A stretch of DNA of 5,663 bases from Nitrososphaerota archaeon (GCA_027886945.1 JAPCJM010000013.1:1-5663); one strand, 5' to 3'; shown: positions 1-5,663, counted from the stretch's first letter. The notes: generated by a model not told the origin, from the letters alone. Numbers and translations are program-made.

Positions 1-3000
1 CAATCCCCTTCAGCAGTCTTCTCCTTCGCGAGTTCAACCCTCTTCACTCTGACAAGGAATGCGATCTCCTTCGACAATGGCTTGAGCAGCTCCAGGTCCT
101 CGTCCTCAAGCCCTGCGACGGAGGCCGACCGGAGCATTGCCGTGGGGACGAACCCTTTCTCCTTTCTGAGCGCCTGGAGCCTCCTGGCAACGTCCCTGAC
201 CAAGCCCTCGGCCACCAGCTTCGGGTCTCTATCCTTGGTAATTACGACGAACATCCCTTCCTTCTCCGCCACTTCGTACCCTTCGTCTGGAGTTGTCACC
301 AGTTCGAACGCAGAAACCGGTACCTCTACGACCCCTGACTGGGTCGTAACTTTCAGCGGTTTGGATGATAGGTACGCTTTCAAGGCCCCGGCCCCTTGTA
401 GGGGTCCAGTCGCGGCGAGGACGTCTCTTGTCCTCTCCTTGAACAAGGCTCCGACCCGCGAGGAGTTTGGCCTCAGGAGAAAGTTGGCTGGGAACTTTGC
501 TGCCGATGCAACTACCGACACTTCCTTCACGTTGCATAGGAGGGCGACGGTCCCCCTTGCCCTGCCCGCTACATTCGCCGACTTCGCAGGGACTAACAAT
601 GTTGCTGACCGCAGGGGCCAGCGCCTCTTCAGCTTGGCCCTCGTCCTGGCGGAGTTGCACGCGTCCTCTGCGACAAGCGCCAGGTCCACTATGCTTTCCG
701 CAGCGGGTGAGGCAACCTTTGCCCTCTTGGTTCTCCCGAGCGCCAGTAACGGGGACTTCCAACTCTTTTTGCCCGCGAAAACTTCCTGGTAAAGGAACTC
801 GGTCGCGAACGGCGAAATCGGGTGGAGCAAAACATCAGAGGTCCTTAGACCTTCACCCAGCACTGCGTAGATCGCCAGCCTGCGCCCTCGCTCCTTTGGG
901 TCATCTTTCCAAAGTTCGTTCCTCACTAGCCTGATGTAGGTCTGACTGAGATGGGTGATGACTAGCTCTTCAAGCGACTTCGCCGCGTCGTTGAATGCTG
1001 CTGTCCGAAAGGACTCCAATACTTTGTTTTCCGCAGCAGTGAGCTTGGACAGCATCCACTTGTCGACCGTCGTGAGGAGCTTCCTCTTCGTCGCCCATGC
1101 GAGTGAGTTCTTTGCGGCTTCGTATCCATCAACGGCCCCGTTCTGCTGAAGGTAAAGGTGAAGGTGGTAGAGGGTGTTGATCACTTGATATGACCTCCCC
1201 CCCATCTCATTCAGGTCGAGGCTGACAGAATCAGGAGGTGAGGCCTTCGAGATGACATAGAGCCTTAGCACATCGACTGAGTTATTCCTGAGGAGGTCCA
1301 GCCCCTGTATCACATTGCCAAGGCTTTTGCTCATCTTCACCCCGTTCTGGTCGAGCACATGACCCTGGAAGAGGAATTTCCTGTACGGTGACTGCGGCTT
1401 GCCCGTCAGGATCACATTGAGCAGTAGGAGTGTGTATGCCCATCCTCTCGTCTGGTCTATCCCTTCTGTGAGGAACCCGACGGGGACAAGGCGCTTGAAC
1501 TCGGCGTCGGTGAATGAAGCATAGGGGGAAGAACCACTGTTGTGCCAGGTGTCAAGGACAAATGGCTCCCTTACGGCCCACCCGCCGCAGCTGGGGCACT
1601 TGAGGACCACTCGGTCGATCCACGGCCTGTGGAGCTCGAAGTTGCGGCCGTCCGGGGTCTCCACGGCAAGTTCAAGGATTCTTTTCCTAGAGAATGCCCC
1701 CGTCTTCGTCCCGCACTTTTCGCAGGCCCAGATCGGGAGTGGCGTCCCCCAGAACCTTTCCCTGGTTATGCACCACGGCGGGGACTCGGCCACTGAGGCG
1801 AGGAACCTGTTTCTAGGAGCCTCGAAGAAGTAATCGACACTGGCCGCGGCCTCTACTAACTGGCTTCTGACCCGGTCCACCCAGTAGAAGTACTCCCGCC
1901 GGGCGAGCCATACCAGCCTGTCGTCCGACCGCCAGCAGACCGGGTACTCGTGGGTGATTCTCCCGGCTTTCACCAAAGCACCCTTCTCCCGGAGAGACTC
2001 TACGACCACCTCGTCGGCGTCTCGAGCGAAGAGCCCCGCGAACTTCCCGGCGTCCACGGTGAACTTGACCTGGTCGTCGAATGGTGCGAAGACAGGGATC
2101 CCTCTTCGCTGCGCCGCCGCAAAGTCCTCCTCCCCGTTTGCAGGGGACATGTGGACCAACCCGGTCCCAGTGGTGACGTCCACATACTCCTCGGCCACCA
2201 CAAAGTGGATTCTCCCTTTGAACCGGGCGTCATTCAGGCCCGGGATTTCGTCCAGCAAAGGATGCTGATAGGTGAGCCCCTCCATGTCCTTCCCCTTGAC
2301 AGTCTTGAGTGTCGGTCCGAATTCGACAGCCAGTTCTTTCGCGAGAGCGCCGACCCGATCGGTGCAGACCACCCAGGTCTCGTCCCCGAACTCGAAGTAC
2401 TCGTAATCAGAGTCGGGCTTGACCCCGACGAGTTCGTCGGTCACTACTGTGAACGGCATCGTTGTCCATAGAATGAGGAACGAGCCGTCCGCAAGTTTCA
2501 CCTTGAAGTATAGGCTCGGGTCCTCAAGCTGCTCGTACCCTCCTAGAGAGACCTCTGCCGCGCTGAGAGCGGTCTGGCACTTCGGGCAGAACGGGACCAC
2601 CTTGAACCCCTCGCCCAGCAATCCCTTCTTCCAGGCAATCTCCAGGTATTTCCATTCACGTTCGATGTAAAAGTCCCTGTAAGTCATGTAGGCCTTTTCG
2701 TGGTCTATCATGACGCCGAGGAGCTTGTCTGCCTCCTCCCAGTCTTTCTTGTACTTCCCGATGAGCTGCTTGCAGGCCTCCACGAGCTTCTCCACCCCTA
2801 CCTTTCGCAAGTCTTCCCCCTTGTCGCCTGAGAGCCCCATCTCCTTCTCCGCCTGCAGTTCGACAGGGAGCCCCTGGGTGTCCCATCCGCCACGGAATAC
2901 TATGTTCTCTCCTTCGAGGGTCCTGTACCTGTACCACAGGTCCTTCATCATCCTCCCTCTGACGTGCCCGATGTGCGGCTGATTGTTCAAGGTAGGTGGC

Positions 3001-3167
3001 CCATCAACGTAGCCGATGGGACGACTCCCCGAAACTGCCTTGGCTATCAGAGATCTTGTAGCCGGGTCTTTGTAGAAATCCCGGACCTTTGATTCGAGCT
3101 TTTTCCAGTCATAGTCGGCGCTGAGGGTTTCGTGCGGTCTAGAACGTCGCTTGAATTTTGTAACCAC
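1..3167 (-). CDS. ileS: Isoleucyl-tRNA synthetase, archaeal type, C-terminus cut off by the left window edge
   Basis: This cytoplasmic class I enzyme charges tRNA-Ile with isoleucine and hydrolyses mischarged valine. The frame is open from GTG at 3167 to base 3, 1055 codons, close to the full length of archaeal IleRS, so only a short tail should be missing. Signatures in order: HIGH at residues 65-68; GWDTQGLPVE near 95; first zinc-knuckle half C194/C197; WTTMPFT (234-240) and GTGLVHMSP (334-342), bounding the CP1 editing domain, with the conserved Asp at about 348; CWRS at 411-414; WGTPLPIW; second zinc knuckle C482/C485 and C524/C527; DTWHNSGSSPYASF; KMSKS at 611-615. A C-terminal anticodon-binding domain follows (DKWMLSKL, HLSQTYIRLVRNELW, LLHPISPFATEFLY). 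GTG 3167 lies directly after an in-frame TGA and is the only usual start codon before HIGH, apart from a TTG inside the PPTLN motif. The gene lies 42 nt downstream of the phosphoesterase on the same strand and could be co-transcribed with it. IleRS is distinguished from ValRS and LeuRS by the overall motif set; the identification is very secure. Confidence 0.97.
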   Translation of the reverse strand, partial: MVTKFKRRSRPHETLSADYDWKKLESKVRDFYKDPATRSLIAKAVSGSRPIGYVDGPPTLNNQPHIGHVRGRMMKDLWYRYRTLEGENIVFRGGWDTQGLPVELQAEKEMGLSGDKGEDLRKVGVEKLVEACKQLIGKYKKDWEEADKLLGVMIDHEKAYMTYRDFYIEREWKYLEIAWKKGLLGEGFKVVPFCPKCQTALSAAEVSLGGYEQLEDPSLYFKVKLADGSFLILWTTMPFTVVTDELVGVKPDSDYEYFEFGDETWVVCTDRVGALAKELAVEFGPTLKTVKGKDMEGLTYQHPLLDEIPGLNDARFKGRIHFVVAEEYVDVTTGTGLVHMSPANGEEDFAAAQRRGIPVFAPFDDQVKFTVDAGKFAGLFARDADEVVVESLREKGALVKAGRITHEYPVCWRSDDRLVWLARREYFYWVDRVRSQLVEAAASVDYFFEAPRNRFLASVAESPPWCITRERFWGTPLPIWACEKCGTKTGAFSRKRILELAVETPDGRNFELHRPWIDRVVLKCPSCGGWAVREPFVLDTWHNSGSSPYASFTDAEFKRLVPVGFLTEGIDQTRGWAYTLLLLNVILTGKPQSPYRKFLFQGHVLDQNGVKMSKSLGNVIQGLDLLRNNSVDVLRLYVISKASPPDSVSLDLNEMGGRSYQVINTLYHLHLYLQQNGAVDGYEAAKNSLAWATKRKLLTTVDKWMLSKLTAAENKVLESFRTAAFNDAAKSLEELVITHLSQTYIRLVRNELWKDDPKERGRRLAIYAVLGEGLRTSDVLLHPISPFATEFLYQEVFAGKKSWKSPLLALGRTKRAKVASPAAESIVDLALVAEDACNSARTRAKLKRRWPLRSATLLVPAKSANVAGRARGTVALLCNVKEVSVVASAAKFPANFLLRPNSSRVGALFKERTRDVLAATGPLQGAGALKAYLSSKPLKVTTQSGVVEVPVSAFELVTTPDEGYEVAEKEGMFVVITKDRDPKLVAEGLVRDVARRLQALRKEKGFVPTAMLRSASVAGLEDEDLELLKPLSKEIAFLVRVKRVELAKEKTAEGD

Positions 3168-3195
3168 TCAACGCGTCACTCAGTCCACCGGTCTC

Positions 3196-3201
3196 TTATT
3201 T
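3196..3201 (-). promoter_or_regulatory. Possible TATA-like box for ileS
   Basis: On the minus strand AAATAA lies just after the phosphoesterase stop and is centred about 31 nt before GTG 3167. It could drive a separate, nearly leaderless ileS transcript. With a 42-nt gap, simple co-transcription from the phosphoesterase promoter is equally possible. No Shine-Dalgarno lies close to the GTG. Confidence 0.22.
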
Positions 3202-3209
3202 CAAGGATT

Positions 3210-3899
3210 TCAAGTTCCCGAAGCAAGCCTCTCAGCGAAGGATTCAGGAAGTCCAGCAGCCCTGATTTTGGACGCTGTTGCGTGGTAATCGTACGGGACC
3301 CTCCTCAGCTCGACCCTCGCTTCTCCGGCATCAAAGGACATGACGGCATAGGACGCCCTATTGTCCCCGTCCCTCGACTGGCCAACAGAGCCGGGATTGA
3401 AGACCGTTCCGGGCTCTTCTTTCCACACATAGGGGACGTGCGTGTGGCCGAGTCCTATCGCCTGGACTCCGAGCTTGCCGAGATAATGCCCGAAGAGGTT
3501 GGAGTGTGTCTTGGGGTCGACATATTCCCAGAGCCTATCGTCAGGGCTCCCATGCGTGAAATATGCCTCAGCATCACCAAAGGGGACTCTCAGTTCAAGG
3601 GGAAGCCTCCTGAGGTATTCGCGGCTCTTGTCCGTCAGTTGCTTCGCCGTCCATTTCGATGACATCGCCGCTCTAGCGTTGAACAACTTGGTGTCTCCCG
3701 TGAGCGCAGCCGAGTCGTGATTCCCGAGCAGGCTCTTGACTCCGCGATCCCGCACTGTCTCGATGACCTCGTTCGGCTCAGCCCCGTAGTCGACCAGGTC
3801 TCCGAGGCAGTAGACATTCATTCCCAGCAGCTCACTGAGCACTGCGTCCAACGCCTCCATGTTTGCATGTATGTCAGAGATAATTGCGACAGGGCGCAC
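3210..3899 (-). CDS. Calcineurin-like metallophosphoesterase (YfcE/MJ0936-like, Metallophos_2 type)
   Basis: This 229-residue single-domain, probably cytoplasmic phosphoesterase has the complete dinuclear metal site of the family: D9-x-H11 (SDIHAN), G33-D34-x-x-D37 (GDLVDYG), G59-N60-H61-D62, H116 (FTHGSPDD), and G151-H152-T153-H154. It also has the NPGSVGQSRDGD motif at about 168-179, typical of the small YfcE-like subgroup. Known relatives hydrolyse phosphodiesters or nucleotides with Mn or Ni, but the natural substrate cannot be read from the sequence. An ApaH-like dinucleotide hydrolase is an alternative. The length is normal for the family, slightly long because of a 50-residue C-terminal tail. 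GTG 3899 is chosen because it is the only start between the upstream in-frame TGA (3917-3915) and the SDIHAN motif, and it puts that motif where the family has it. No Shine-Dalgarno precedes it; a TATA-like box 28 nt upstream suggests a leaderless transcript. It is the first gene of the leftward pair, with ileS 42 nt downstream. Confidence 0.93.
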   Translation of the reverse strand: MRPVAIISDIHANMEALDAVLSELLGMNVYCLGDLVDYGAEPNEVIETVRDRGVKSLLGNHDSAALTGDTKLFNARAAMSSKWTAKQLTDKSREYLRRLPLELRVPFGDAEAYFTHGSPDDRLWEYVDPKTHSNLFGHYLGKLGVQAIGLGHTHVPYVWKEEPGTVFNPGSVGQSRDGDNRASYAVMSFDAGEARVELRRVPYDYHATASKIRAAGLPESFAERLASGT

Positions 3900-3923
3900 G
3901 CCGATCGAACCGATTCAAAGCTC

Positions 3924-3930
3924 TAAAAAT
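3924..3930 (-). promoter_or_regulatory. TATA-like box for the metallophosphoesterase, leaderless spacing
   Basis: Read on the minus strand, the A/T-rich element ATTTTTAG is centred about 28 nt before GTG 3899. That is the spacing expected if the transcript starts at or next to the start codon. The absence of a Shine-Dalgarno sequence upstream of the GTG agrees with a leaderless mRNA. The box shape is only approximate. Confidence 0.42.
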
Positions 3931-3998
3931 CCTAGGCTTTGGACGTCCGAGTCAATCAATTTAGCCACAAGGAACAATTCTTAATGTGGTTGTGAAGA

Positions 3999-4008
3999 GA
4001 ATTAAACT
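3999..4008 (+). promoter_or_regulatory. Candidate TATA box for cdvB
   Basis: GAATTAAACT follows a purine-rich AGA stretch that could act as a BRE. It lies about 53 nt before ATG 4056 and would give a leader of roughly 25 nt. A weaker alternative, AATTTGG at 4024-4030, would give a leaderless transcript. There is no convincing Shine-Dalgarno; the nearest candidate, GTGAT at 4037-4041, is 14 nt from the ATG. The remainder of the 156-nt divergent region 3900-4055 shows no small gene. Confidence 0.3.
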
Positions 4009-4055
4009 ACACTCCAGATAGGGAATTTGGGCCTTCGTGATATCCGAAGCTATCC

Positions 4056-4706
4056 ATGTCTGCGTTCGCAGGTAAATGGGAAAAACCAAACAGCCAGAGT
4101 TTCGGCTCAAGGGTGAAGGATTCCGTAAAGAATCCCGGCCCTCTGAAGCCGAGGCTCGACCTCGCAGTCCGACAAATCCAAGTCCAAGTCGCCAAACTCG
4201 ATTCTACAACCAACAAGCTCAGAGACAGAGACAACGCGATCTTCGCAAAGGTCGTAAGCTCTCTACAAAAACACGACACACAGCACGCATCCGTCTTCGC
4301 GAACGAGCTGGCCGAGATCAGAAAGATGAACAAGATGGTAACTCAGGCCAAGCTCGCTCTGGAGCAGATAGTGCTCAGACTCAACACGATCACGGAACTC
4401 GGTGACATCGTAGTCACCCTGACCCCGGCGATGGCAGTGATACGCAACGTCAAGCAAGGCTTGGTGGGCGTGCTGCCAGAGGCGGAGAGCGAGATCGGTG
4501 AAATCTCTGGTTTGCTGAGTAGCATCCTGGTAGACGCAGGGACAGTTGGTGGGTACTCGCTGAACTTCGAAGCGGCCAACGAGGACGCGGAGAAGATCCT
4601 TGCCGAGGCATCTGCAGTGGCAGAAACTCGCATGAAGGAAAAATTCCCCGAAATACCCAGCACGCTGCCTTCTGCTGAAGCCGGGACTGAGACCAGCGCA
4701 TATTAG
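4056..4706 (+). CDS. cdvB: CdvB-type ESCRT-III protein (Snf7 family) with a MIM2-like tail
   Basis: This 216-residue ESCRT-III homolog should polymerise on the inner face of the membrane during division or abscission and be remodelled by the Vps4-type ATPase CdvC. The N-terminus (1-30) is basic, with FAGKWEKP. The helical core runs from about 30 to 165, starting LKPRLDLAVRQIQ, then FANELAEIRKMNKM (81-94), LALEQIVLRL (100-109), LGDIVVTLTPAM and GVLPEAESEIGEISGLL. The helix NEDAEKILAEASAVAE follows (175-190), then FPEIPSTLP at 197-205, which fits the MIM2 pattern read by MIT domains of Vps4-type ATPases. The pattern resembles thaumarchaeal CdvB proteins; those carry several paralogs, so which one this equals is not settled. 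It lacks the winged-helix tail of crenarchaeal CdvB, so by architecture it is nearer their CdvB1/B2. ATG 4056 gives an N-terminus typical of the family. The gene is divergent from the phosphoesterase and ends at a strong hairpin, so it may be transcribed alone. A 155-codon antisense frame over it is a shadow. Confidence 0.93.
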   Translation: MSAFAGKWEKPNSQSFGSRVKDSVKNPGPLKPRLDLAVRQIQVQVAKLDSTTNKLRDRDNAIFAKVVSSLQKHDTQHASVFANELAEIRKMNKMVTQAKLALEQIVLRLNTITELGDIVVTLTPAMAVIRNVKQGLVGVLPEAESEIGEISGLLSSILVDAGTVGGYSLNFEAANEDAEKILAEASAVAETRMKEKFPEIPSTLPSAEAGTETSAY

Positions 4707-4709
4707 AGA

Positions 4710-4746
4710 CGGGAACGCGAGTTCCCGCACTCTTTTTCTTTGTTTT
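4710..4746 (+). terminator. Hairpin with GNRA tetraloop and T-rich tail after cdvB
   Basis: Just 3 nt after the TAG of the first ESCRT-III gene, the 7-bp perfect stem CGGGAAC / GTTCCCG (4710-4716 and 4721-4727) closes on the loop GCGA, a GNRA tetraloop. A T-rich stretch, TCTTTTTCTTTGTTTTT, follows (4730-4746 region). Archaeal termination mainly needs the T-tract; the hairpin may also protect the mRNA 3' end. Its position suggests that the two ESCRT-III genes are transcribed separately, or that read-through sets their ratio. Confidence 0.72.
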
Positions 4747-4801
4747 TCACAGAAGACATGCTAAACCAGTTCCTAGGGCCCTAAGATCAGCTATGATTCC
4801 C

Positions 4802-4810
4802 GCAAAATAT
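4802..4810 (+). promoter_or_regulatory. Candidate TATA box for the second ESCRT-III gene
   Basis: GCAAAATAT is the best TATA-like word between the terminator of the first gene and TTG 4895, and the preceding GC plus AAA could serve as a BRE. It would leave a leader of roughly 55-60 nt that includes the inverted repeat at 4816-4850. A weaker word, ATTATG at 4864-4869, sits about 28 nt before TTG 4895 and would instead fit a leaderless transcript. Confidence 0.27.
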
Positions 4811-4815
4811 CGACA

Positions 4816-4850
4816 AAGAAAACTTTTCACCTGTTGGTATCGGTTTTCTT
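4816..4850. repeat. 8-bp inverted repeat in the leader region of the second ESCRT-III gene
   Basis: AAGAAAAC (4816-4823) and GTTTTCTT (4843-4850) are perfect reverse complements separated by 19 nt. The left arm also forms part of a smaller palindrome, GAAAACTTTTC (4818-4828). The two structures share bases and cannot form together. It could be a protein-binding site, a leader hairpin or a weak second terminator, but arms this rich in A/T can arise by chance. Confidence 0.4.
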
Positions 4851-4894
4851 GACCTAGCCCATGATTATGGAGGCGTACCTTTGAAGTCTCGTAT

Positions 4895-5663
4895 TTGTCT
4901 GTCCGTGCCCCACTTCGCTTTATCGGGATTGGAAACGACAGTCCCAAACCAAAAATCGCTTCCACCATAAGAGAAATAGAATTCCACCGAAAGGAACTCG
5001 AGAACCTCCGGGCAAAGCTGGAGCAGAGACGAAAGGCCCTATTCGACACGACCATCAAGGCCATGCAGTTAAAGGATGAATCGAAGGCGAACGTGTATGC
5101 AAACGAATGGGCGGAACTGAGGAAAGTTGGCAAGGTCGTCTACGCCAGCGAGCTTGCGCTCACCCAGGTCATTCTGAGGCTCGAAAGCATAGTCGACGTG
5201 GGTGAGGTCATGTCCCACATGAGCAATGCGTTCAGGGTCCTGCGCAAGGTCAACAAGACGGTGCAAGGGATTGTACCTTCTCTGGACGAGGCTTCAGAAA
5301 ATATCAACAACGCCCTTACCGAGACTATGGGAGAAATAAGTCATGTTTCGCCAACCATATCGCTGAACATACAGACGGAGAACGGCGAAGAACTCGTGGA
5401 ACAAGCAAGGAAGCTCGCCGAGGAAAGGGCAGAAGAGATGAAGCGCTCCCTGGTGTCCGCTCCACTTCAGATTAGGAAGGAGCCGCAAGACATTGAGAGA
5501 AGGATTCCACTCTTGGCCACCGGCGAGGAGGACGAGGAAGAGGCCGCCATCCTGGGGACCATCTACAAGCCCCGGCCAGCCCAGGACTCCGAAGAGCAGG
5601 TACTGCAGTATGCCGCCATACACAACGGAAACGTGGACATAACTGACGCCTCGAGCGTGTTGA
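4895..5663 (+). CDS. Second CdvB-family ESCRT-III paralog with acidic linker and winged-helix-like end, cut off by the right window edge
   Basis: A frame with no stop for 256 codons encodes a diverged paralog of the gene before it. Residues 19-139 align to residues 32-152 of that protein with no gap; about 37 of the first 110 positions are identical by eye. Anchors are EWAELRK (71-77), matching ELAEIRK, and LALTQVILRL (87-96), matching LALEQIVLRL. A charged helix (164-184, EELVEQARKLAEERAEEMKR) follows, then a linker with an acidic run (GEEDEEE, 210-216) and a proline-rich piece (KPRPAQ). From about 232 the segment EEQVLQYAAIHNGNVDIT resembles the first helix and strand of a winged helix, as at the end of crenarchaeal CdvB, where it binds CdvA. 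No clear MIM2 motif is seen before the edge. TTG 4895 is the only usual start between the upstream in-frame TGA (4862-4864) and the core; the next is ATG at residue 57, inside the core, too late. No Shine-Dalgarno is correctly spaced for 4895. The family call is firm; the start and winged helix are less certain. Confidence 0.87.
   Translation, partial: MSVRAPLRFIGIGNDSPKPKIASTIREIEFHRKELENLRAKLEQRRKALFDTTIKAMQLKDESKANVYANEWAELRKVGKVVYASELALTQVILRLESIVDVGEVMSHMSNAFRVLRKVNKTVQGIVPSLDEASENINNALTETMGEISHVSPTISLNIQTENGEELVEQARKLAEERAEEMKRSLVSAPLQIRKEPQDIERRIPLLATGEEDEEEAAILGTIYKPRPAQDSEEQVLQYAAIHNGNVDITDASSVL

Noticed and set aside
82..792. 236-codon open frame on the plus strand
   Set aside because: It is antisense to the IleRS anticodon-binding region, whose frame is certain from motifs. 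The Ser/Ala/Thr-rich product has no recognisable domain.
955..961. GTGATGA, resembling the C box of an archaeal C/D guide RNA
   Set aside because: No CTGA D box follows within the next 60 bases, and it lies inside the IleRS gene.
1540..2471. Several plus-strand frames of 80-170 codons
   Set aside because: All are antisense shadows over the IleRS editing and zinc-site regions, with no family features.
3132..3662. 176-codon plus-strand frame
   Set aside because: It is antisense to the phosphoesterase and the ileS start; the opposite strand carries the full metal-binding motif set.
3900..4055. Search for a tRNA or small RNA gene in the divergent gap
   Set aside because: No cloverleaf or strong hairpin was found; only promoter-like A/T-rich words are present.
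4263..4730. 155-codon minus-strand frame with scattered Cys and His
   Set aside because: It lies entirely over cdvB and its terminator hairpin. The Cys and His are irregular and come from reading the ESCRT-III codons backwards.
4881..4970. 29-codon frame with a well-spaced GGAGG
   Set aside because: The product resembles no known protein and overlaps the better supported ESCRT-III frame. It is kept only as a possible leader frame in the findings.
5294..5623. 109-codon minus-strand frame that looks hydrophobic
   Set aside because: It is antisense to the second ESCRT-III gene; the Leu/Phe-rich look comes from reading Glu and Lys codons in reverse.

Overview
The window looks archaeal, from the TACK side and most like Thaumarchaeota/Nitrososphaeria. 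The evidence is two CdvB-type ESCRT-III proteins (the archaeal cell-division filament family), an archaeal-style isoleucyl-tRNA synthetase, GTG and TTG starts without good Shine-Dalgarno sequences, and TATA-like boxes about 28 nt before start codons. Third codon positions favour G and C. The lineage is inferred from protein features only; no rRNA or tRNA gene is present to confirm it.

Layout: two genes point left and two point right from a divergent intergenic region at 3900-4055. Leftward, a complete calcineurin-like metallophosphoesterase (3899 to 3210) is followed after 42 nt by ileS (3167 to the left edge, C-terminus cut off). The synthetase frame is open for 1055 codons, so it appears only as a frame without a stop inside the window. 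Rightward, a complete 216-residue CdvB-type ESCRT-III protein (4056-4706) ends at a hairpin with a GNRA loop and a T-rich tail. After a 188-nt gap comes a second, diverged ESCRT-III paralog (TTG at 4895 to the right edge, C-terminus cut off). It also carries an acidic linker and the beginning of what looks like a winged-helix domain.

How the genes relate: the rightward pair is the notable part. The two ESCRT-III proteins align without gaps through the core helices but have different tails. The first ends in a MIM2-like proline motif, the kind that recruits the Vps4-type ATPase CdvC. The second has a long acidic linker and a winged-helix-like end, which in crenarchaeal CdvB binds the membrane-anchoring protein CdvA. 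They could be complementary subunits of one division or membrane-remodelling filament, but that is inference. The leftward pair are a housekeeping translation enzyme and a general phosphoesterase with no obvious link to division. No mobile element, CRISPR array, tRNA or rRNA was seen, and no gap between genes reaches 300 bases.
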